A DNA stretch of 42,513 nt from VGBO01 sp964453335 (GTDB taxonomy: Bacteria > Actinomycetota > Acidimicrobiia > Acidimicrobiales > CAIXPF01), in contig CAYVOK010000020.1 in the NCBI GenBank assembly GCA_964453335.1, positions 1 to 42,513 of the forward strand, written 5' to 3'. Within the stretch, counting starts at the first letter, position 1. Every line of letters begins with the position of its first letter. Shown in pieces: positions 1-7,632 of this stretch. A model generated the notes under the pieces. The model was not told the DNA's origin. It saw nothing but the letters and a program-made list of their open reading frames with translations, and ran no database searches. The position numbers and the translations under genes were made by a program.

Positions 1-1
1 G

Positions 2-316
2 ATTGATCGTCAGACGGAGGCGGGCTACGACGACGTTGAGTGCCCGTTGCCCGCCGTGGTCTCGGTGACCGCCGGTGTGGTCGAGCCCCGCTACCCCTCC
101 TTCAAGGGGATCATGGCCGCCAAGTCGAAGCCGGTCGAGGAACTGACCGTCGCGGACCTCGGCATCGCCGCAGACCAGGTCGGTTGGGCCGGCGGTGGCC
201 AGGAGATCGTCGAGATCTCCGCCGCCGAGGCCCGCCAGGCCGGCCGGGTCGTCGAGGACGAGGGCGAAGCGTTCGGCGAGATCGTCGCCTTCCTCGAGAA
301 CCTCAAGATCATCTGA
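2..316 (+). CDS. etfB: Electron transfer flavoprotein beta subunit, C-terminal part
   Basis: This is the 3' end of etfB; the gene enters from the left edge, so no start is visible. EtfB pairs with EtfA to carry electrons from acyl-CoA dehydrogenases and other flavin dehydrogenases to the respiratory chain. The visible ~104 residues contain the family's LPAVVSVTAGVVEPRYPSFK stretch, which includes the 'EPRYPS' signature, followed by the typical 'GIMAAKSKP' and an acidic C-terminus. The stop is 26 bases upstream of etfA, the usual EtfB-EtfA order. The identity is secure; only the N-terminus is missing. Confidence 0.95.
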   Translation: MDRQTEAGYDDVECPLPAVVSVTAGVVEPRYPSFKGIMAAKSKPVEELTVADLGIAADQVGWAGGGQEIVEISAAEARQAGRVVEDEGEAFGEIVAFLENLKII

Positions 317-342
317 CGCCACGGACGAAGGAACGAACGGAT

Positions 343-1308
343 ATGGCACTGGACAAGGTGTGGGTGTTCGCCGAGGCGGCCGAGGGTGGCGTGAAGACGA
401 TCACGCTCGAGATGCTCGCCAAGGCCCGCGAGATCGCGGACACGGTGGAGTGCTTCTACGGCGGTGACGGCGACGACGTCGCCGCGGTGCTCGGCGAGCA
501 CGGGGCGACGACGGTGCACGCCACCGGCGACCTCGACGGCGCGCTGCTCGGCACCCCGGTCGCCGCTGCGGTCGCCGCTGCGGTGCAGGCCGGCGACGGT
601 CCCGACCTGATCATGGCGGGCACCACCTACGACGGCCGTGACGTCGCCGGGCGTCTCTCGGCGCGCCTCGGCGTGCCGGTCATCACGAACGTGGTCGACG
701 TCGAGGTCGACGGCGACGACGTCGTCGGCGTCGAGCCGGTCTTCGGTGGGACGACGAACGTGAAGACGAAGTTCACCGGCGACGGGGTGAAGATCCTCCT
801 CGTCCGCCCGAAGTCGTTCGCGGCGGAGGGCGTGGGCGGCTCGGAGGCCGACGTCGAGGATCTCGACGTGCCGGACCTCGGCTCGACCGGCGGTGCACGG
901 ATCGTGTCCCGTCACGTCGAGGAGGCCACCGGCCCGAAGCTCGAGGAGGCGGAGATCGTCGTGTCCGGCGGTCGTGGCCTCGGCGAGTCCGACAAGTACG
1001 TCATGGTCGAGGACCTCGCGAAACTGCTGAAGGCGGCACCGGGTGCGTCCCGCGCCATCGTCGACGCCGGCTGGGTGCCCTACAGCTACCAGGTCGGCCA
1101 GACCGGCAAGGTCGTGAAGCCGACCGTCTACATCGCCTGCGGCATCTCCGGTGCGACGCAGCACATGGTCGGGATGAAGGGCTCCAAGTTCATCATCGCG
1201 ATCAACAAGGACAAGGAAGCCCCGATCTTCTCGATCGCAGACCTCGGCATCGTCGGTGACGTGCACAAGGTCATGCCGAAGCTCATCGAGGCGATCAAGG
1301 GCCGCTGA
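343..1308 (+). CDS. etfA: Electron transfer flavoprotein alpha subunit
   Basis: EtfA binds FAD and, with EtfB, shuttles electrons from acyl-CoA oxidation to the quinone pool. The product is 321 residues, normal for the family. The N-terminal half is the ETF alpha/beta-type domain. The C-terminal FAD domain (about residues 200-321) has 'SGGRGLGES', 'VDAGWVPYSYQVGQTGK', 'YIACGISGATQH' and 'IAINKD', all diagnostic. The ATG at 343 was chosen because the protein then begins MALDKVWVFAE and a purine-rich GAAGGAACGAACGG precedes it; longer starts run through etfB in another frame. Its last 14 bases overlap the 3' end of the convergent gene on the minus strand. The acyl-CoA dehydrogenase at 6373 is a plausible electron donor. 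Confidence 0.97.
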   Translation: MALDKVWVFAEAAEGGVKTITLEMLAKAREIADTVECFYGGDGDDVAAVLGEHGATTVHATGDLDGALLGTPVAAAVAAAVQAGDGPDLIMAGTTYDGRDVAGRLSARLGVPVITNVVDVEVDGDDVVGVEPVFGGTTNVKTKFTGDGVKILLVRPKSFAAEGVGGSEADVEDLDVPDLGSTGGARIVSRHVEEATGPKLEEAEIVVSGGRGLGESDKYVMVEDLAKLLKAAPGASRAIVDAGWVPYSYQVGQTGKVVKPTVYIACGISGATQHMVGMKGSKFIIAINKDKEAPIFSIADLGIVGDVHKVMPKLIEAIKGR

Positions 1309-2290
1309 GCCGGTCGTCGAGCGCGGTCAGCGCAGCAGCGCGACCGCGGTCGACGTCGACGACCGCGAGCCGGCAGACCCACGGGGTCGCCGGACCGGTC
1401 GTCCACGCATACCAGACGAGGCGGTCCGCCTCGGCGCCGACGTCGTTCGGGTCGAGGGGCCACTCGTCGGTGCGTCCGCACAGGGCGGCGACTGCCCACC
1501 ATGCGGTGAACCGTCCGGTGGCGGCTCCCCGTCGCGGGCCGGCCGCGCCGCCGGACGCGCCCGCCCAGCCGAGGTGTTCGAGCGCCGCGGGAGCGTCGAG
1601 GACCGCGAAAGCTGCCGTGAGCTCGCCGAGCGCCCCCACGGCCGAGCGCTCGTCGCCGTCGACCGAAACGGCGTCGATGCTGCCGTTCGATTCCTCGGCC
1701 CAGGTGCGCACCACGTCGAGCAGGCCGTCGGTGACCTCCTCGTCACCGGTGGGTCGGGCGTCGGGATCGCAGTCGACCGGTTCGCCGAACTCGGGCGGCT
1801 CGGGTGCGGGGAACCGTCCACCGAAGGGGTCGTACACGGCGCCGGGGACCCGGGGTTCCCACGGCTGCAGCACGAGCGGGAGGTCGAACACGGACGTGTC
1901 CACGTCGGCGGCGCCGCGGAGATCTTCTCCGCGGACGACCCGCTCGTAGGCGACGAGCGTGCGCGTCGGGCCGACGAGGTGTGGCTCGAGGGACGCCCAG
2001 TCGTGCACCGACGCAGCGACCTCGGTCAACGGGCCGACGGAGGGGCGGCCGTTGGCGGCGGCGAGAACGGTCGCGACCAGCGGGGGCGGCGCCGCGAGCA
2101 CGAGCCGGTGTGCGGCGTGCGCGGCGATCGGGGCGAGGTGCCGGACCGTTCGCCCGGCGTGGTCGAGTCGCCGCCACAGTCGCACGAGGTCGTCCCAACG
2201 CTCGTCGTCGCACCAGGCGCCGACGGCGGTGAGGAGCTCCGGTGCGGTCGCGGTCTCGACGAGACGGTCGACGTCGTCCACGGGGCTCAC
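1295..2290 (-). CDS. Conserved-looking protein of unknown function, fourth gene of the phosphatase/DUF3090/kinase operon
   Basis: I do not recognise a family. The product is 331 residues, soluble, with no signal peptide or membrane segment. It has an Ala/Leu-rich helical N-terminal half, a central Pro/acidic segment ('DPFGGRFPAPEPPEFGEP') and a Trp-containing C-terminal part ('WAEESNGS', 'WWAVAALCGRTDEWPLDP'). The GTG at 2290 forms a GTGA overlap with the stop of the upstream kinase gene, so translation is probably coupled; I preferred this to an upstream start inside the kinase gene, where the residues are Arg/Pro-rich and look like out-of-frame reading. The 3' end overlaps etfA antisense by 14 bases. 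Its position makes it a candidate partner of the three conserved actinobacterial genes. Confidence 0.75.
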   Translation of the reverse strand: MSPVDDVDRLVETATAPELLTAVGAWCDDERWDDLVRLWRRLDHAGRTVRHLAPIAAHAAHRLVLAAPPPLVATVLAAANGRPSVGPLTEVAASVHDWASLEPHLVGPTRTLVAYERVVRGEDLRGAADVDTSVFDLPLVLQPWEPRVPGAVYDPFGGRFPAPEPPEFGEPVDCDPDARPTGDEEVTDGLLDVVRTWAEESNGSIDAVSVDGDERSAVGALGELTAAFAVLDAPAALEHLGWAGASGGAAGPRRGAATGRFTAWWAVAALCGRTDEWPLDPNDVGAEADRLVWYAWTTGPATPWVCRLAVVDVDRGRAAALTALDDRLSGP

Positions 2291-3042
2291 ACGAGCGGCC
2301 ACGGGTAGGCGTGGCCGGTGCGGTCGACGGGGAACGTGCCGCTGCGGAGCACCCGGTGTGCCCGGTCGATCACGGCGTCGACCTCGGCGGGGTCGAGCAG
2401 ACACACGAGCGCCTCGGGCGGCTCGTCGGCCGTGAGTCGTTCGAGGTCGGCGAGCAGCGACGCAGGGATCGGTTCACCCGCGAAGTCCCACAGCACGGTG
2501 CGAATCTTCGTGTCCTCGTGGAAGGAGAGACCGTTGTCGATGGCGTACACGCGGTCGTCCGCACCGAGGAGGCAGTGGCCGCCCTTGCGGTCGGTGTTGT
2601 TCGCCACGAGATCGAACACGCAGATCGCCTCGAGGTCGGCGCGGTGCCGGCCGCCGTCCAGGATCGTGAAGTAGTGCTCGGAGAAGTCGGCGTCGACGAA
2701 GAGCTGCACGGAACCCTCGCCGTGGGGCCCGTCCCGCAGCACGGTCGGCGGCACCACGCCCCAGCCGAGGACGGCGGACAGCTCGAACGCGGCGACCTCA
2801 CGTCGGTGCAGACCCGGGGGGAAGTCCCACAGCGGGCGTTCACCGCGCAACGGTTTGTAGACGGCGCGGGTCCCCGCCTCGTCGTCGAAGGCGACGAGGA
2901 ACGTCGCGTTCGAGCTCCACGGCATGCGGCCCACGAGCTCGAAGGGGGCGTCACGGAGCAGCCGCAGCGTCTCGGGGTCCGGTGCCCAACGGCGTTCGGC
3001 CACGTCGGTCAGTGGGGTCGGTGCCCGTTGGTCTTCGGGCAC
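2287..3042 (-). CDS. SCO1664 family protein (PI3/4-kinase-like fold)
   Basis: This matches the actinobacterial SCO1664 family, described as distantly related to phosphatidylinositol 3/4-kinases. The substrate is unknown. Visible kinase-like elements are 'SSNATFLV', the Lys in 'RAVYKPLRGERPLWDFP', 'REVAAFELSAVLGW', the catalytic-type 'CVFDLVANNTDRKGGH' and the metal-site-like 'VYAIDNGLSFH'. Length is 251 residues from GTG 3042, which overlaps the DUF3090 gene by 34 bases. A GTG at 3003 would remove 13 residues and lies just after the DUF3090 stop; neither start has a strong ribosome binding site, so the start is uncertain. It is the third gene of a minus-strand operon with a phosphatase and DUF3090, and overlaps the next gene by GTGA. 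Confidence 0.9.
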   Translation of the reverse strand: MPEDQRAPTPLTDVAERRWAPDPETLRLLRDAPFELVGRMPWSSNATFLVAFDDEAGTRAVYKPLRGERPLWDFPPGLHRREVAAFELSAVLGWGVVPPTVLRDGPHGEGSVQLFVDADFSEHYFTILDGGRHRADLEAICVFDLVANNTDRKGGHCLLGADDRVYAIDNGLSFHEDTKIRTVLWDFAGEPIPASLLADLERLTADEPPEALVCLLDPAEVDAVIDRAHRVLRSGTFPVDRTGHAYPWPLV

Positions 3043-3512
3043 GTGTGCCCGTCACGGTCGATGGGACGCTCGCACAGCGGGCAGGTCGGTCGACCGCCCT
3101 CGGCGAGCTCACGGGCCCGGGCGACGAAGGTGAGCGCCTGCTCCCGGGTGACCGACCAGCGGGCGATCGCACCGTCGTCGTCCTCGGACTCGGTCGCCTC
3201 GCTGGCGACGACGACGATGCGATCGGCATCCGCGTCGTAGGCGAGGCCGATCCCGCCGACGACCCAGGCGACCTCGATCGGGTCGATCAGGTCCGCCGTC
3301 GGTGGGAGTGCGCCGATCGGGCGGGCGGGCAGATCGGGGAGTGCGGCACCGATCGCCTCGGCGAGCGCGAGCACGTGCTGCTTCTCGCAGCGCAGCGTCA
3401 CGAGCACGCCCGGCGCCGCGGCCTGCAGATGGAAGATCCGACCGCCGGGCGGACCGACCGTGCCGGCGGTGAAGTGCGAGCACTCGGGGATGTCGTAGGG
3501 GGAGGGGGTCAT
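3009..3512 (-). CDS. DUF3090 family protein with C-terminal zinc-ribbon-like motif
   Basis: This belongs to the DUF3090 (YjbR-unrelated, actinobacterial) family of unknown function. The 167-residue product begins MTPSPYDIPECSHFTAGTVG and has the family's 'GRIFHLQA', 'LRCEKQHVLALAEA' and 'WVVGGIGLAYD' stretches. The C-terminus carries 'CPLCERPIDRDGHTCP', a CxxC plus Cys/His arrangement typical of a small metal site. It starts 6 bases after the stop of the upstream phosphatase. In actinobacteria this family sits between a MSMEG_4193-like phosphatase and a SCO1664-like kinase, exactly as here, so the three proteins probably act in one pathway. No enzymatic role is assigned. Confidence 0.93.
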   Translation of the reverse strand: MTPSPYDIPECSHFTAGTVGPPGGRIFHLQAAAPGVLVTLRCEKQHVLALAEAIGAALPDLPARPIGALPPTADLIDPIEVAWVVGGIGLAYDADADRIVVVASEATESEDDDGAIARWSVTREQALTFVARARELAEGGRPTCPLCERPIDRDGHTCPKTNGHRPH

Positions 3513-3518
3513 GGCCGC

Positions 3519-4145
3519 CTAGGAGGGTGCGAGGACGGTGAGGTCGTCACCGGTCGAGTTCGCGGCGAGCACGACCGGGCCGGTCGGCCCGAACTGCACG
3601 ACGCTCACCGAGCACGGGGAGACGACGATCCGCTGGAACAGGTCGAGGTGGGTGCCGAGCGCGTGGGCGAGGAACGCCTTGATGGGATCGGCGTGGGAGA
3701 CGGCCACGATCGTCCCGCCCGGATGCCGGGCGCGCAGTTCGTCGATGGCGGCGACGATCCGGTTCTGCATCTCGGTGAAGGACTCCCCGTCAGGGAACCG
3801 GAACCCCGACGGGTAGCGCTGCACCGTCCGCCACTCCGGCAGTTCGGCGAGATCCTTGAGTGCACGACCGGTCCACGCCCCGAAGTCGCACTCGAGGAGA
3901 CCGGGTTCGATGCGGACGCGCCGGCGGACCGCCTTGCCGATCGGCGCGGCGGTCTCCCGGGTGCGTTCGAGCGGCGAGGCGTACACGGCGTCGACGCGGG
4001 TCAGCGCGGCGATGCGGGCGGCGGCTGCACGGGCCTGTTCGATGCCCTCGGGTGCGAGGTGGAGGCCCCGGGCCCGCCCGGGCAACGATGCCCCCGTCGT
4101 GGGTGTGCGCCCGTGGCGGACGAGGAGGACCGTCGTCGAGGACAT
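3519..4145 (-). CDS. MSMEG_4193 family histidine phosphatase/phosphomutase
   Basis: This is a member of the histidine phosphatase (phosphoglycerate mutase-like) superfamily. The 208-residue product has the phospho-accepting 'LLVRHGRTP' near the N-terminus, 'SPLERTRETA', the acid/base 'LLECDFGAWTG' and the second catalytic histidine in 'VSHADPIKAFLAHALG'. ATG 4145 gives MSSTTVLLVRHG; an in-frame start 12 bases upstream is possible. It heads the minus-strand operon. A TAGCGT hexamer ends 10 bases before the ATG, so the leader is probably very short. In the known actinobacterial trio it is suspected to be a mutase or phosphatase acting on the product of the adjacent kinase-like protein; the substrate is unknown. 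Confidence 0.93.
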   Translation of the reverse strand: MSSTTVLLVRHGRTPTTGASLPGRARGLHLAPEGIEQARAAAARIAALTRVDAVYASPLERTRETAAPIGKAVRRRVRIEPGLLECDFGAWTGRALKDLAELPEWRTVQRYPSGFRFPDGESFTEMQNRIVAAIDELRARHPGGTIVAVSHADPIKAFLAHALGTHLDLFQRIVVSPCSVSVVQFGPTGPVVLAANSTGDDLTVLAPS

Positions 4146-4155
4146 GGCGAGCCTC

Positions 4156-4161
4156 ACGCTA
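4156..4161 (-). promoter_or_regulatory. -10-like hexamer for the phosphatase/DUF3090/kinase operon
   Basis: TAGCGT on the minus strand, 10 bases upstream of the ATG at 4145. It is the same hexamer seen upstream of the LCP gene, ispD and argS. It lies back to back with the plus-strand TACGCT of the uracil-DNA glycosylase gene, giving two divergent promoters within about 40 bases. Confidence 0.5.
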
Positions 4162-4173
4162 GCGGTGCGGTCC

Positions 4174-4179
4174 TACGCT
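4174..4179 (+). promoter_or_regulatory. -10-like hexamer, leaderless start of uracil-DNA glycosylase
   Basis: TACGCT lies 6 bases before ATG 4186. This places the expected transcription start at or within a base of the A of the ATG, and no ribosome binding site is present. Confidence 0.55.
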
Positions 4180-4185
4180 GCGGAG

Positions 4186-4902
4186 ATGCCCGCGGACGAC
4201 CGACGCAGCGCGCTCGACCGACTCGCCGCCGAGGTCGTCGACTGCCGTCGCTGCGACCGCCTCGTCGCCTGGCGCGAGCAGGTCGCCACCGAACGGCGCG
4301 CCGCCTTCCGCGACGAGACGTACTGGGGTCGTCCCGTCACAGGGTTCGGCGACCCCGATGCAGCGGTGGTGGTCGTCGGTCTCGCCCCCGCTGCGCACGG
4401 CGCGAACCGCACCGGCCGGGTGTTCACCGGCGACCGGTCCGGTGACGTGCTGTTCGCGTCGCTGTGGCGGACCGGGTTCGCCGACCTCCCCACGAGCACC
4501 GCCCGGGACGACGGGCAACGGCTGCGGGACGCGTGGATCACGATGCCCGTCCGGTGCGCCCCGCCCGGCAACGCCCCGACGCCGGGCGAGCGGGACGCGT
4601 GCGAACCGTTCCTGCGCCGGGAGCTGGCGCTGCTCCCGCGGGTGCGGGTCGTCGTGGCGCTCGGGGCGTTCGGGTACACGGCGGTCGCCCGGCTCGCCGA
4701 CGTCGAGCGGCCGCGCCCGCGCTTCGCGCACGGTCTCGAGATCGCCGCCCGGTTCGACGGACGCCCCGTGACCCTGCTGTGCTCGTTCCACGTGAGCCAG
4801 CAGAACACCTTCACCGGTCGCCTCACCCCGGCGATGCTCGACGACGTGCTCGGGCGCGCCCGGACCGTCGCCGGTCTCCGACCCGTGCGGCGGGAGCCGT
4901 GA
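4186..4902 (+). CDS. Family 5 (UDGb-type) uracil-DNA glycosylase, iron-sulfur
   Basis: It removes uracil and deaminated bases from DNA as the first step of base excision repair. The 238-residue product shows motif I 'GLAPAAHGANRTGRVFTGDR' (residues 65-84), where family 5 has Ala-rich residues in place of the catalytic Asp/Asn, and the C-terminal 'HVSQQNTFTGRLT' motif. Four cysteines at about 20, 23, 124 and 139 fit the 4Fe-4S ligands of families 4 and 5. ATG 4186 is preferred over in-frame ATG 4144 because it aligns with the usual N-terminus ahead of the CxxC and is preceded by a leaderless -10. The next small gene overlaps the stop by GTGA. Confidence 0.93.
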   Translation: MPADDRRSALDRLAAEVVDCRRCDRLVAWREQVATERRAAFRDETYWGRPVTGFGDPDAAVVVVGLAPAAHGANRTGRVFTGDRSGDVLFASLWRTGFADLPTSTARDDGQRLRDAWITMPVRCAPPGNAPTPGERDACEPFLRRELALLPRVRVVVALGAFGYTAVARLADVERPRPRFAHGLEIAARFDGRPVTLLCSFHVSQQNTFTGRLTPAMLDDVLGRARTVAGLRPVRREP

Positions 4903-5204
4903 TCCGCCGACGCGTCGCCGTCGCGGCGGTCGTCCTCGGCGCGGTCGCGCTCTGCTGCGGTGCGATCGGCGCGGGTGCTGTCGCCGACCCGACCGGCTAC
5001 GACGACCGGACCCGTGCGGCCACCGTGCAGGCGTGCACCCGTTCCGGGGGTGACGAGGAGGCGTGCGCGTGCGCGTACGACGCGCTCGCCGGGGCGTTGC
5101 CCTTCGCTGCGTTCGCGCAGGTCGACGACGAGGTCACCACCGGCGGCGAGCTCGATCCGGAACTCGTCGCACTCCTCGGGCCCTGCTCTAGATTGCCCGC
5201 ATGA
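4899..5204 (+). CDS. Small exported cysteine-containing protein of unknown function
   Basis: This is a 101-residue protein that I do not recognise. Residues 5-30 form a hydrophobic segment after a basic start (VIRRRVAV...), so it is probably secreted or anchored with a short exterior domain. That domain contains 'ACTRSGGDEEACACAYDAL' and a later 'GPCSRLPA', an even set of cysteines suggestive of disulfides. The GTG at 4899 forms a GTGA overlap with the glycosylase stop, and its own stop overlaps the ATG of the FrhB-like gene (ATGA). That placement supports a real gene. Codon use is like its neighbours. Confidence 0.7.
   Translation: MIRRRVAVAAVVLGAVALCCGAIGAGAVADPTGYDDRTRAATVQACTRSGGDEEACACAYDALAGALPFAAFAQVDDEVTTGGELDPELVALLGPCSRLPA
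5189..5194 (+). promoter_or_regulatory. -10-like hexamer, leaderless start of FrhB-like gene
   Basis: TAGATT lies 6 bases before ATG 5201, inside the end of the preceding small gene. It indicates an internal promoter for the FrhB-like / acyl-CoA dehydrogenase pair besides read-through from upstream. Confidence 0.55.
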
Positions 5205-6373
5205 CGATCACCGAGGACGCCCCGGCCGCCAAGGAGCGCTGGACCTTCCAGTGGAAGGAGCTCTACGAGGAGGTCATCACCTCGGGCCTGTGCACGGGCT
5301 GCGCCGGTTGCGTGATCTCCTGCCCCCACGACGTGATCGGGTACAAGCACGAGCCCGGCCAGTACAAGCCCTTCCACCTCGAGGAGGAGCTGGGGCTCGA
5401 CAACTGCGGCCACGGCGAGAAGGGCTGCACGTCCTGCACCCGGGCGTGCCCGCGGTTCCGGGCCTGGGAGCCCCAGGCCGACGAGCACCTCTTCGGTCGC
5501 CAGCGCACGGCGGACGAGATCTACGGCGTCGCGAAGGACGTCCTGTTGGTCCGTGCGGCGGACGACCACGTGTACGAGACCGGCCAGGACGGCGGACTCG
5601 TCTCGGCGATCCTCATCTGGGCGCTCGACAACGGCTACATCGACGGTGCGCTCGTGTCGGGCCTCGAGGGTGGCAGCGACGGCGGATGGAAGGCCCGGCC
5701 GATGGTCGCCACCAACCGTGAGGAGGTCCTCGCCGGCGCAGGGAGTCGCTACACCTACTCGGCGAACACGATCGCGTTCGACGAGGCGCGTGAGCGTGGG
5801 CTGTCGAACCTCGCGCTCGTCGGCATGAGCTGCCAGACCTCGATCGCCCCGGTGATGTGGAGCCGCAAGATCGGCAAGGTCTCCAAGCCGATCAAGCTGA
5901 ACATCGGGCTCCTGTGCTCGAAGTCCTTCGACGACTCGCTCTTCGACGAGTTGTTCTGGCTGAAGTACGGCCTCCCGAAGGACCAGATCCAGAAGATGAA
6001 CATCAAGGGCGTCTTCCAGGTCTGGATGAAGGACGGCAGCTACCACGAGATCAACCTCAAGGAGTGCCACGCCTGGACCCGTGAGGGCTGCAACCACTGC
6101 CCCGACTTCGCGGCGGAGCACGCGGACATCTCGACGGGTGGCATCGGCGACGCCACCGACTGGACGCTCACCATCGTCCGCACCGACCTCGGCCGGGAGA
6201 TCATCATGCGGATGCTCGAGGCCGGGGTCATCGAGGCGAAGCCCGGCGACAGCGACCCGGGGGCGCTCAAGCTGCTGCGCACGCTCGCCGAGCGCAGCCG
6301 GGCGCGCTGGCCGGAGTGGGCGGCGACCGAGGTGCGTGTCGGCGTGAAGGCCGGCGCGAAGGCCGATCACTGA
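5201..6373 (+). CDS. Coenzyme F420 hydrogenase/dehydrogenase beta-subunit (FrhB) family iron-sulfur flavoprotein
   Basis: FrhB-family proteins bind FAD and Fe-S clusters and move electrons to or from F420, ferredoxin or related partners. The 390-residue product has an N-terminal ferredoxin-like motif, 'CTGCAGCVISCP' (Cys 31, 34, 37, 41), then a second set at Cys 69, 76, 79 and 83. The FrhB N- and C-terminal domains follow with 'ETGQDGGLVSAILIWAL', 'AGAGSRYTYS', 'GMSCQTSIAP', 'NIGLLCSKSF' and 'CNHCPDFAAEHADIS', the last giving another CxxC. Its stop overlaps the start of the acyl-CoA dehydrogenase gene (TGATG), so the two are translationally coupled. The actual electron partner cannot be told from sequence. 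Confidence 0.9.
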   Translation: MTITEDAPAAKERWTFQWKELYEEVITSGLCTGCAGCVISCPHDVIGYKHEPGQYKPFHLEEELGLDNCGHGEKGCTSCTRACPRFRAWEPQADEHLFGRQRTADEIYGVAKDVLLVRAADDHVYETGQDGGLVSAILIWALDNGYIDGALVSGLEGGSDGGWKARPMVATNREEVLAGAGSRYTYSANTIAFDEARERGLSNLALVGMSCQTSIAPVMWSRKIGKVSKPIKLNIGLLCSKSFDDSLFDELFWLKYGLPKDQIQKMNIKGVFQVWMKDGSYHEINLKECHAWTREGCNHCPDFAAEHADISTGGIGDATDWTLTIVRTDLGREIIMRMLEAGVIEAKPGDSDPGALKLLRTLAERSRARWPEWAATEVRVGVKAGAKADH

Positions 6374-7608
6374 TGCCGCTGCTCGACTACCCGCCCGAGG
6401 CGGAGGCGTTCCGGGTCGAGATCCGACGCTGGCTCGAGGAGAACCTGCCGGACGGCTGGTTCGACGAGGGCTTCGAGCTGACGCCGGAGGAGCGTGCCGA
6501 GTTCAACCGTGGTTGGACCGAACGGCTCTTCGCCGGTGGTTGGATCTGCGCGTCGTGGCCGAAGGAGTACGGCGGGCGCGGTCTGTCGATCTGGGAGAAC
6601 GTCGTCCTCACCGAGGAGTTCGCCCGAGCCGGTGCACCGATGCGTGGCGACTTCTTCGGCGACACGCTCGTCGGGCCGACGATCCTGCAGTGGGGCACCG
6701 AGGACCAGAAGAAGCGGTTCCTTCCCCAGATCCTGTCGGGCAAGGTCGCCTGGTGCCAGGGCTTCTCCGAGCCGAACGCCGGATCGGACCTCGCGAACCT
6801 CGGTTGCCGGGCGGAGCTCGACGGCGACGAGTGGGTCATCAGCGGGCAGAAGGTGTGGACCACCCAGGCGCAGAACGCCGACTACGTGTTCCTGCTCGCC
6901 CGCACCGACCCCGACGCCCCCAAGCACAAGGGGATCTCGTACCTGCTCGTGCCGATGCGGCAGCCGGGCGTCGAGATCAGGCCCATCGTGCAGGTCGACG
7001 GGTCGGCCGAGTTCAACGAGGTGTTCTTCGACGAGGCCCGCTGCCCCCGTGACGACGTCGTCGGCGGGGTGAACAACGGCTGGAAGGTCGCGATGACGAC
7101 CCTCGGCTTCGAACGGGGTTCGTCGGCGACGACGTCGCACCGCCGCTTCGAGAAGGAGCTCGACGAGATCGTCGCGATCGCCCGTCGTCGTGGTCTGACC
7201 GACGATCCTCGGGTCCGCCAGCGGCTCGCGGCTGCGCACACGATCGTGCAGATCATGCGGATCAACGGGTTGCGGTCGCTGTCGACGCTGCTCGCCGGCC
7301 GCAAGGATCCGGGCGTGTCCGCGCTCGGCGCGATGAACAAGATGTTCTGGTCCGAGTACCACCGTGACGTCATGGAGCTCGCGATCGAGCTGATGGGTCC
7401 GGAGGGCCAGCTCCTCAACGGCACCGACGAGGAGCAGACGGTGCCGGGGGTCGGCCGGCGGCGCACGGTGCGCCCGTACCCGGCGGACGTGATGCAGGCG
7501 TCGTTCTTCTTCTCCCGTTCCGAGACCATCTGGGGCGGCGCGGCGGAGATCCAGCGGAACATCGTGGGCGAGCGTGTGCTCGGCCTGCCGAAAGAACCAG
7601 GGTCCTGA
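6373..7608 (+). CDS. Acyl-CoA dehydrogenase family protein
   Basis: It likely introduces a double bond alpha,beta to the thioester of an acyl-CoA, passing electrons to ETF. The 411-residue length is typical. Visible features are the N-terminal helical domain with 'WPKEYGGRGLS', the FAD-contacting 'WCQGFSEPNAGSDLANL' and 'VISGQKVWTT', and the C-terminal 'SETIWGGAAEIQRN' and 'GERVLGLPKE', which match the family. ATG 6373 overlaps the FrhB-like stop. Chain-length specificity is not predictable. Being coupled to an Fe-S/F420-type flavoprotein and near etfBA suggests a common electron-transfer route. Confidence 0.94.
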   Translation: MPLLDYPPEAEAFRVEIRRWLEENLPDGWFDEGFELTPEERAEFNRGWTERLFAGGWICASWPKEYGGRGLSIWENVVLTEEFARAGAPMRGDFFGDTLVGPTILQWGTEDQKKRFLPQILSGKVAWCQGFSEPNAGSDLANLGCRAELDGDEWVISGQKVWTTQAQNADYVFLLARTDPDAPKHKGISYLLVPMRQPGVEIRPIVQVDGSAEFNEVFFDEARCPRDDVVGGVNNGWKVAMTTLGFERGSSATTSHRRFEKELDEIVAIARRRGLTDDPRVRQRLAAAHTIVQIMRINGLRSLSTLLAGRKDPGVSALGAMNKMFWSEYHRDVMELAIELMGPEGQLLNGTDEEQTVPGVGRRRTVRPYPADVMQASFFFSRSETIWGGAAEIQRNIVGERVLGLPKEPGS

Positions 7609-7619
7609 CGGCGCGTTGG

Positions 7620-7625
7620 TAGCGT
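7620..7625 (+). promoter_or_regulatory. -10-like hexamer, leaderless start of LCP gene
   Basis: TAGCGT (context GGTAGCGT) lies 7 bases before GTG 7633, with no ribosome binding site. The same GGTAGCGT context is found before ispD and argS. Confidence 0.6.
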
Positions 7626-7632
7626 CACCGCC

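Noticed and set aside
1256..2308. A plus-strand open frame covering the unknown gene at 1295-2290
   Set aside because: The minus frame has the better codon pattern, a GTGA overlap with the kinase gene and a protein-like composition. The plus frame is Arg/Gly/Glu-rich and begins inside etfA.
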